Of a DNA stretch of 10,328 nt, positions 1-6,162 are shown one piece after another; within the stretch, counting starts at the first letter, position 1; every line of letters starts with the position of its first letter. The translations under genes were made by a program, and so were the position numbers. The notes beneath the pieces were generated by a model. That model ran no database searches and was not told the origin of the DNA. It saw nothing but the letters and a program-made list of their open reading frames with translations. The stretch is from VRUE01 sp035605155 (GTDB taxonomy: Bacteria > Actinomycetota > Thermoleophilia > Solirubrobacterales > 70-9), in NCBI GenBank assembly GCA_035605155.1, contig DATNHC010000062.1, forward strand, positions 1-10,328, written 5' to 3'.

Positions 1-330
1 GACGAGTCGGCGATGCTGACCGGCTCGCTGGGAATGCTGCCCTCCGCCAGCCTCGGCGCCGACGGCGAGCCCGGCCTCTTCGAGCCGGTGCACGGCTCGG
101 CCCCCGACATCGCCGGCCAGGGCGTCGCCAACCCGCTCGCCACCTTCCTCTCGGCAGCGATGATGCTGCGCCACGGCCTCGACCGCCCCGACGACGCGAC
201 CCGCATCGAGACCGCCGTCGACGCCGTGCTCGAGCAGGGCCTACGCACTCCCGACCTCGCTTCCGGGGACGAGCCGAGCATCGGTACCGAAGAGATGACC
301 GACGCCGTCCTTTCACAGCTCGCCGCGTAG
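1..330 (+). CDS. leuB: 3-isopropylmalate dehydrogenase, C-terminal part (5' end outside window)
   Basis: This is the last 109 codons of an NAD-dependent beta-decarboxylating dehydrogenase, open from base 1 and ending in TAG at 328-330. LeuB oxidises and decarboxylates 3-isopropylmalate in leucine synthesis. In organisms with a citramalate route it also acts on beta-methylmalate for isoleucine. The visible part starts with a DExxMLTGSLGMLPSASLG stretch, followed by the family's EPVHGSAPDIAGQGVANP cofactor-binding region. Both are typical of LeuB rather than isocitrate or tartrate dehydrogenases. A helical C-terminus of usual length follows. Only 17 nt separate it from ilvE, and a citramalate synthase lies further downstream, so it sits in a branched-chain amino-acid cluster. 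The N-terminal domain cannot be judged here. Confidence 0.95.
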   Translation, partial: DESAMLTGSLGMLPSASLGADGEPGLFEPVHGSAPDIAGQGVANPLATFLSAAMMLRHGLDRPDDATRIETAVDAVLEQGLRTPDLASGDEPSIGTEEMTDAVLSQLAA

Positions 331-332
331 GG

Positions 333-338
333 CATACT
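333..338 (+). promoter_or_regulatory. Candidate -10 box for a leaderless ilvE transcript
   Basis: CATACT matches TATAAT at 4 of 6 positions and ends 9 nt before the ilvE ATG. A start site about 7-9 nt downstream would fall on or next to the ATG. No Shine-Dalgarno sequence is visible in the 17-nt leuB-ilvE gap. The -35 region (around 310-315, CTTTCA) is poor. ilvE could equally be read only from the upstream leu transcript. Confidence 0.3.
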
Positions 339-347
339 TGCGGGACC

Positions 348-1298
348 ATGGAGCAGGCGGAGCTGATCTGGCACAACGGCGAGTTCGTGCCCTGGGAGGA
401 CGCCAAGGTGCACGTCCTCAGCCACGGGCTGCACTACGGGACCGGCGTCTTCGAGGGCGTGCGGGCTTATGAGACCGAGCGTGGCCCGGCCGTCTTCAGG
501 CATGCCGATCACCTTGAGCGGCTCGCCAAGTCGGCTGAGCTCTACTACCTGGAGTTGCCCTACTCGACCGAGGAGATCGCTGCGGCGACGCGCGAGCTGA
601 TCCGCCGCAACGGTCTCGGTTCCTGTTACATCCGCCCGCTTGCCTTCCGCGGCTACGGCAACCTCGGCCTCTACGCCACCGACGCCCCGATCGATCTGGT
701 CATCGCCGCCTTCCCCTGGGGCGCCTACCTCGGCGAGGAGGGGCAGAAGCACGGCATCCGGGCCAAGGTCTCGAGCTGGCGTCGGATCGGCCCCGGCGGC
801 CTGATCCCGCATGCCAAGGCCTCCGGCCAGTACCTCAACTCGGTCCTCGCCAAGACCGAGTCGACCAAGGCAGGCTACGAGGAGGCGATCCTGCTCGACG
901 AGCGCGGCTTCGTCTGCGAGGGCTCTGGCGAGAACATCTTCCTCGTCCGCGACGGCCAGATCGTCACGCCGCCGCACGTTGCCTCGATCCTCGACGGGAT
1001 CAACCGCAAGTCGGTGATCCAGATCGCCCGCGACCTCGGCTACACCGTGGTCGAGCGCGACGTCGCTCGTGCCGAGCTCTACCTGGCCGAGGAGGTCTTC
1101 CTCACCGGGACCGCCGCCGAGCTGGTGCCCGTGCGCGAGATCGACGACCACCCGCTGGGCGAGCCCGGGGAGATCACCCGCCACGTGCAGGCCAAGTTCG
1201 TCGATGCCCTCCACGGCCGCGCCGAGGAGTACCTCGAGTGGCTGGACTTCGTCGAGGCGTCGAGCGGGGTCGACGAACCGAGTAAGGTCAGTTCCTGA
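348..1298 (+). CDS. ilvE: Branched-chain amino-acid aminotransferase (PLP fold type IV)
   Basis: IlvE transfers the amino group between glutamate and the 2-oxo acids of Leu, Ile and Val, the last step of all three pathways. The 316-aa product has the usual length. It shows the family N-terminus (WHNGEF, then HGLHYGTGVFEGVRAYE at about 27-42), the PLP-binding lysine in PHAKASGQYLNS (K157), the EGSGENIF phosphate-binding segment near 191-198 and the FLTGTAAELVPV motif near 251-262. The ATG at 348 is the natural start because homology begins within ten residues. It lies 17 nt after leuB and no clear ribosome site precedes it, so translation may be leaderless or coupled. The C-terminal ~15 residues are a polar tail outside the conserved fold. 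A D-amino-acid or aminodeoxychorismate lyase relative is less likely given the motifs and the leucine/isoleucine neighbours. Confidence 0.95.
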   Translation: MEQAELIWHNGEFVPWEDAKVHVLSHGLHYGTGVFEGVRAYETERGPAVFRHADHLERLAKSAELYYLELPYSTEEIAAATRELIRRNGLGSCYIRPLAFRGYGNLGLYATDAPIDLVIAAFPWGAYLGEEGQKHGIRAKVSSWRRIGPGGLIPHAKASGQYLNSVLAKTESTKAGYEEAILLDERGFVCEGSGENIFLVRDGQIVTPPHVASILDGINRKSVIQIARDLGYTVVERDVARAELYLAEEVFLTGTAAELVPVREIDDHPLGEPGEITRHVQAKFVDALHGRAEEYLEWLDFVEASSGVDEPSKVSS

Positions 1299-1299
1299 C
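1287..1299. repeat. Short perfect inverted repeat over the ilvE stop codon
   Basis: GTCAG-TTC-CTGAC is a 5-bp perfect dyad with a 3-nt centre. It spans the ilvE TGA and ends 1 nt before the ATG of the small open frame at 1301. It could be a small operator, a short RNA hairpin or chance. Confidence 0.25.
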
Positions 1300-1300
1300 A

Positions 1301-1348
1301 ATGATGTCGCGCTGCGAGGCAATCGGGCGAATTACCGCAGCCGCCTAG
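1301..1348 (+). CDS. Putative 15-aa leader peptide upstream of citramalate synthase
   Basis: A short open frame, ATG ATG ... TAG, would encode MMSRCEAIGRITAAA. It starts 2 nt after the ilvE stop and ends 73 nt before the cimA start. It contains two isoleucine codons (ATC 1322-1324, ATT 1331-1333), one Thr codon and an Ala run at the end. Its TAG (1346-1348) straddles the loop and first 3'-arm base of a perfect 7-bp hairpin. An AAGG at 1284-1287 is too far upstream (13 nt) to be a good ribosome site, but ribosomes ending ilvE could re-initiate here. A 15-codon open frame is not statistically remarkable. The case rests on its place before an isoleucine-pathway gene and on the competing RNA helices described in the next entry. 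Confidence 0.35.
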   Translation: MMSRCEAIGRITAAA

Positions 1349-1390
1349 CGGCTGGCGTGGCGATGCCACGTGCAAGGGCCAGCAGGCCCT
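1311..1390 (+). promoter_or_regulatory. Candidate transcription attenuator / structured leader of cimA
   Basis: Five segments can pair in mutually exclusive ways. A (1311-1316) pairs with B (1336-1341). B also forms a perfect 7-bp hairpin with C (1338-1344/1348-1354, loop CTA). C (1351-1356) can instead pair with D (1378-1383), enclosing a separate perfect hairpin (1356-1361/1365-1370, loop GAT). D can otherwise form a hairpin with E (1375-1380/1385-1390, loop AGCA). A ribosome paused at the Ile codons would mask A and B and leave C free to take D. A ribosome reaching the TAG would mask B and C and let D:E form. No U-run follows D:E, only a C-rich tract, so a classical intrinsic terminator is not shown. 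Control of initiation, or plain structured RNA, remains possible. Confidence 0.4.
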
Positions 1391-1421
1391 CCCCCCGATC
1401 TCTCGAAGCGAAAGGCATCAG

Positions 1422-3002
<1,581 letters not shown>

Positions 3003-3014
3003 GGTCCGCGCCAC

Positions 3015-4142
3015 ATGGCCGGTGCCACCGACATCGAGCCGATTCCCCTGGCAAAGCCGGAGATCGGCGCCCGCGAGGAGGAGCTCGTCGGCGAGGTGCT
3101 GCGCTCGGGAAGGCTCTCGCTGGGCCCGATGGGCGAGCGCTTCGAGCGCGAGCTCGCCGCCTGGCTCAGGGTCGAGGACGCGGTCGCCGTCTCCAGCGGC
3201 ACGACCGCCCTGCACCTCTGTGTGCGGGCGCTCGGCTGGGGACCGGGCGACGAGGTGGTGACGAGCCCCTTCAGCTTCGTCGCCTCCGCCAACTGCCTGC
3301 TCTACGAGGGCGCCAAGCCGGTCTTCTGCGACGTCGATCCCGAGACGCTCAACCTCGACCCGGAGGCGGCCGCCGCAGCGGTGGGGGAGGGCACGGCAGG
3401 CATCCTGCCTATCCACATCTTCGGCTATCCGGCGGCGATGCCCGAGCTCGAGTCGCTCGCCGCCAAGCACGGCCTCGGCATCCTCGAGGACGCCTGCGAG
3501 GCACTCGGCGCGGTCGACTCCGAGGGACACAGGGTCGGCGCCCGCGGCAACCTCGCCGCCTTCGCCTTCTACGCCAACAAGCAGATGACTACGGGCGAGG
3601 GGGGGATGGTCGTCCCCAGCGGCCCCGAGGTTGCCGCTCGGTTGCGCAGCGAGCGCAACCAGGGTCGGGCCGCCGACATGGGTTGGCTCGACCACGGCGG
3701 CCTCGGGTTCAACTACCGGCTCTCCGACGTCGCCGCCGCGCTCGGCGTCGCTCAGCTGGAGCGGCTCGACGCGATGCTCGAAGCCCGTGCCCGCGTCGCC
3801 TCGCTCTACCAACAGGGGCTCGCCGGCATCGATGATCTGCGCACGCCGATCGCCGGCCGCGGCGCCGAGACCCGCAGCTGGTTCGTCTACACGGTTCAGC
3901 TGCCCGGGGGAATCGATCGCGACGCGACGGTCGCCCGTCTCACCGAACAGGGCATCGCCAGCAAGGCCTACCTGCCCTGCATCCACCTCTTCCCCCACCT
4001 GCGCGAGCTGGGCTACCGCGAAGGCCAGTTTCCGGTCGCCGAAGCGGCCTCTGCCCGCTCGCTGGCGCTTCCCTTCTACCCTGCGATGAGCGAGTCCCAG
4101 GTGGCCCGGGTGTGCGAGGCTCTCGCCGACGCGATCCGCTGA
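3015..4142 (+). CDS. DegT/DnrJ/EryC1/StrS-family PLP aminotransferase
   Basis: This 375-aa protein is a full-length fold-type-I aminotransferase of the family that usually aminates keto-sugars bound to nucleotides. Visible landmarks are the N-terminal LAKPEIGAREEELVGEVLRSGRLSLGP block, SSGTTALHLCVRALG (60-74), the FSFVASANCLLYEGAKPVFCDVD segment, the cofactor aspartate in LEDACEALGA (D159), and the Schiff-base lysine in FYANKQMTTGEGGMV (K189). NYRLSDVAAALGVAQLERLD (233-252) follows. The last third is complete. The ATG lies 12 nt after cimA without a convincing Shine-Dalgarno, and the stop overlaps the argH ATG (TGATG), so the gene is part of the operon. No sugar nucleotide, glycosyltransferase or lipid-A gene is nearby, so the substrate is unknown. 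A sugar substrate is the family default, while an amino-acid pathway role is only suggested by position. Confidence 0.88.
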   Translation: MAGATDIEPIPLAKPEIGAREEELVGEVLRSGRLSLGPMGERFERELAAWLRVEDAVAVSSGTTALHLCVRALGWGPGDEVVTSPFSFVASANCLLYEGAKPVFCDVDPETLNLDPEAAAAAVGEGTAGILPIHIFGYPAAMPELESLAAKHGLGILEDACEALGAVDSEGHRVGARGNLAAFAFYANKQMTTGEGGMVVPSGPEVAARLRSERNQGRAADMGWLDHGGLGFNYRLSDVAAALGVAQLERLDAMLEARARVASLYQQGLAGIDDLRTPIAGRGAETRSWFVYTVQLPGGIDRDATVARLTEQGIASKAYLPCIHLFPHLRELGYREGQFPVAEAASARSLALPFYPAMSESQVARVCEALADAIR

Positions 4143-5533
4143 TGTCTCGCTTCCGCAAAGACCCCGACCCGCGCTTCTGGCGGATCAACCGCTCGATCGA
4201 GTTCGATTGGCGGCTGGCGCCCTACGACATCGACCAATCCCGGGCCCACGCTCGGGCGCTGTGCCGGATCGGCGTCCTTGACGAGTCCGAGCTGGAGCAG
4301 ATCGACACCGGGCTGGAACAAGTCCGCGCCCGTATCGGCGCGCACGGCTTCCAGTTCGAGGATTCCGACGAGGACATCCACATGGCCGTCGAGCGCCTGC
4401 TCGGCGAGGAGATCGGTCCGTTGGCGGGCAAGCTGCACACGGGCCGCTCGCGCAACGACCAGGTCGCCACCGACGTTGCGATGGTCGTCCAGGTCCACTC
4501 GCTGCAGGCGATCGAGCTCGCCGGCGAGGCGATGGAGACTCTGCTCCAGCTCGCCGAGCGCCACCGTGACTGGCCGATGCCCGGCTACACCCACCTGCAG
4601 CGTGCTCAGCCGGTCTATCTGGGTCACCACCTGCTGGCCTATTTCTGGATGCTGGCCCGCGACGTGCTGCGCTTCCAGTTCGCTTTGGACAGCGCCTCGG
4701 TGATGCCGCTCGGCTCCGGGGCGCTGGCCGGGGTCAACTGGGAGATCGACCGCCAAGCGGTCGCCGCCGACCTCGGCTTCGAGCACGTCACGCACAACTC
4801 AATCGATGGCGCTTCCAACCGCGACTTCGTCCTCGACTACCTGGCCGCCGCCTCGACCTGCGCGATGCACCTCTCGCGACTCGGTTCGGAGATCGTCATC
4901 TGGTCGAGCAGCGAGTTCGGCTTCTGCGAGCTCGACGAGTCCTTCTCCTCGGGCTCCTCGATCATGCCGCAGAAGGTGAACCCGGACTCGGCCGAGCTGC
5001 TGCGTGCGAAGAGCCCGCGCGTGGCGGCGAGCTACGCGACGCTGCTCGGCACACTGCACGCCCTGCCGCTGACTTACGGCAAGGACATGCAGGAGGACAA
5101 GGAGCCGCTCTTCGACGCGATCGACACAATCGAGTCCTGCCTTGGTGCAACCGCCGGCCTGCTGAGCGGGATCGAGTTCGACCGCCAGCGGCTCGAGGCT
5201 GCCTCGGGCGATGAGATGCTTGCCGCGACCGAGGTCGCGGACCTGCTCGTCCGCCGTGGCGTGCCATTCCGCGAGGCGCACGGGATTGTCGGCGGTCTGG
5301 TCCGCGACGCGGTCGAGGGGGACAGGACGCTCTCCGAGCTGACGCCGGAGGAGCTGCGCGAGCACTCTGAGCATTTCGATGAGTCCTTCTACGAGGTCCT
5401 CCAGCGCAGCAGCTGGCTCGAGTCGAAGCGGATCGCTGGTGGCACCTCTTCGAGCGCGCTCGGGGCGCAGATCGAGGAGGCGGGCGAGACGCTTGCCGCG
5501 GTCAAGGCGCGGACACACGAAGAGCGCCAGTGA
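4142..5533 (+). CDS. argH: Argininosuccinate lyase
   Basis: ArgH cleaves argininosuccinate to arginine and fumarate, the last step of arginine synthesis. The chosen ATG at 4142 overlaps the previous stop by one base (TGATG) and gives 463 aa, the usual length. A longer in-frame start at 4112 would only add ten non-conserved residues inside the upstream gene. Conserved blocks are KLHTGRSRNDQVATD (97-111), GYTHLQRAQP (148-157), SGSSIMPQKVNPDSAELLRAK (270-290, mobile catalytic serine loop) and the C-terminal GGTSSSAL (433-440). These fit ArgH better than fumarase, aspartase or adenylosuccinate lyase. Unusually, the LWGGRF motif at the ArgH N-terminus is absent. The protein begins MSRFRKDPDPRFWRINRSIE before homology resumes at FDWRLAPYDI. 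No other arg gene lies in the window. Confidence 0.93.
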   Translation: MSRFRKDPDPRFWRINRSIEFDWRLAPYDIDQSRAHARALCRIGVLDESELEQIDTGLEQVRARIGAHGFQFEDSDEDIHMAVERLLGEEIGPLAGKLHTGRSRNDQVATDVAMVVQVHSLQAIELAGEAMETLLQLAERHRDWPMPGYTHLQRAQPVYLGHHLLAYFWMLARDVLRFQFALDSASVMPLGSGALAGVNWEIDRQAVAADLGFEHVTHNSIDGASNRDFVLDYLAAASTCAMHLSRLGSEIVIWSSSEFGFCELDESFSSGSSIMPQKVNPDSAELLRAKSPRVAASYATLLGTLHALPLTYGKDMQEDKEPLFDAIDTIESCLGATAGLLSGIEFDRQRLEAASGDEMLAATEVADLLVRRGVPFREAHGIVGGLVRDAVEGDRTLSELTPEELREHSEHFDESFYEVLQRSSWLESKRIAGGTSSSALGAQIEEAGETLAAVKARTHEERQ

Positions 5534-6162
5534 CCGCGGCTTCGTTGAAGGATTTTCCGGCCCCTGGCCCCCACGATCCTTCAACCGAGCGCCTGACGGC
5601 CGATTTCTTCGCTCGCTCCGTCCATCTCGTCGCCCGTGAGCTGATCGGTTGTCGGCTCTTCTTCGAGGGCTGCGGCGGGGTCGTCGTCGAGACCGAGAGC
5701 TACGAGCGCGACGACCCGGCCTGCCACGCCTACGTCGGCCTGACGCGGCGCACCGAGGTCCTCTTCGGGCCGCCCGGGCGCGCTTACGTCTACCTCTCCT
5801 ACGGCATCCACAGCCTGCTCAATGCCGTCGCCGAACCCGAGGGAGAGGCCGCAGCGGTACTGATCCGGGCGCTGCAGCCCACGCACGGAATCGAGGCGAT
5901 GGGGGCCCGGCGTGGCGAGCGGCCCACGCGCGAGCTCTGCTCGGGCCCCGGCAAGCTGACCGAGGCGCTCGGGATCGGGCTGGGGGCCAACGGCGCCGAC
6001 CTCGGGCGCGACCCCTTCTTGCTGCTGCCGCCGGAGCCCGGCTGGAAAGGCGAGGTGCTGACCGGCCCTCGGATCGGCATCAACAAGGCGGTTGACCGCC
6101 CCTGGCGTTTCTGCGCCGCGGGCAATCCGCACGTCTCGCGCCCACAGCTCAACCGGCGGTGA
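5530..6162 (+). CDS. 3-methyladenine DNA glycosylase, AAG/MPG family
   Basis: This enzyme removes alkylated purines (such as 3-methyladenine, and often hypoxanthine) from DNA by flipping the base and cutting the glycosidic bond, the first step of base-excision repair. The 210-aa product matches the size of bacterial AAG proteins. It carries VVVETESYERDDPACHAY (51-68), where E56 and Y58 correspond to the catalytic glutamate and stacking tyrosine of human AAG. FGPPGRAYVYLSYGIH (79-94), VLIRALQP (110-117), CSGPGKLTEALGI (137-149) and the C-terminal GPRIGINKA block follow. The GTG start at 5530 overlaps the argH stop (GTGA, 4 nt), which indicates translational coupling. Its 3' end overlaps the convergent penicillin-binding protein gene by 14 bp. 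No functional link with the amino-acid genes is evident. Confidence 0.93.
   Translation: MTAASLKDFPAPGPHDPSTERLTADFFARSVHLVARELIGCRLFFEGCGGVVVETESYERDDPACHAYVGLTRRTEVLFGPPGRAYVYLSYGIHSLLNAVAEPEGEAAAVLIRALQPTHGIEAMGARRGERPTRELCSGPGKLTEALGIGLGANGADLGRDPFLLLPPEPGWKGEVLTGPRIGINKAVDRPWRFCAAGNPHVSRPQLNRR

Noticed and set aside
1375..1400. Intrinsic terminator after ilvE
   Set aside because: The hairpin is sound but is followed by a C-tract, not a U-run, so it is kept only as part of the attenuator hypothesis.
1299..1421. T-box or known amino-acid riboswitch before cimA
   Set aside because: No T-box core (TGGNACCGCG) or other riboswitch consensus that I know is present in the 123 bp.
4112..4141. 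Upstream ATG start for argH at 4112
   Set aside because: The ten extra residues are Arg-rich and unlike ArgH, and they lie inside degT. The ATG at 4142 fits the TGATG overlap and normal length.
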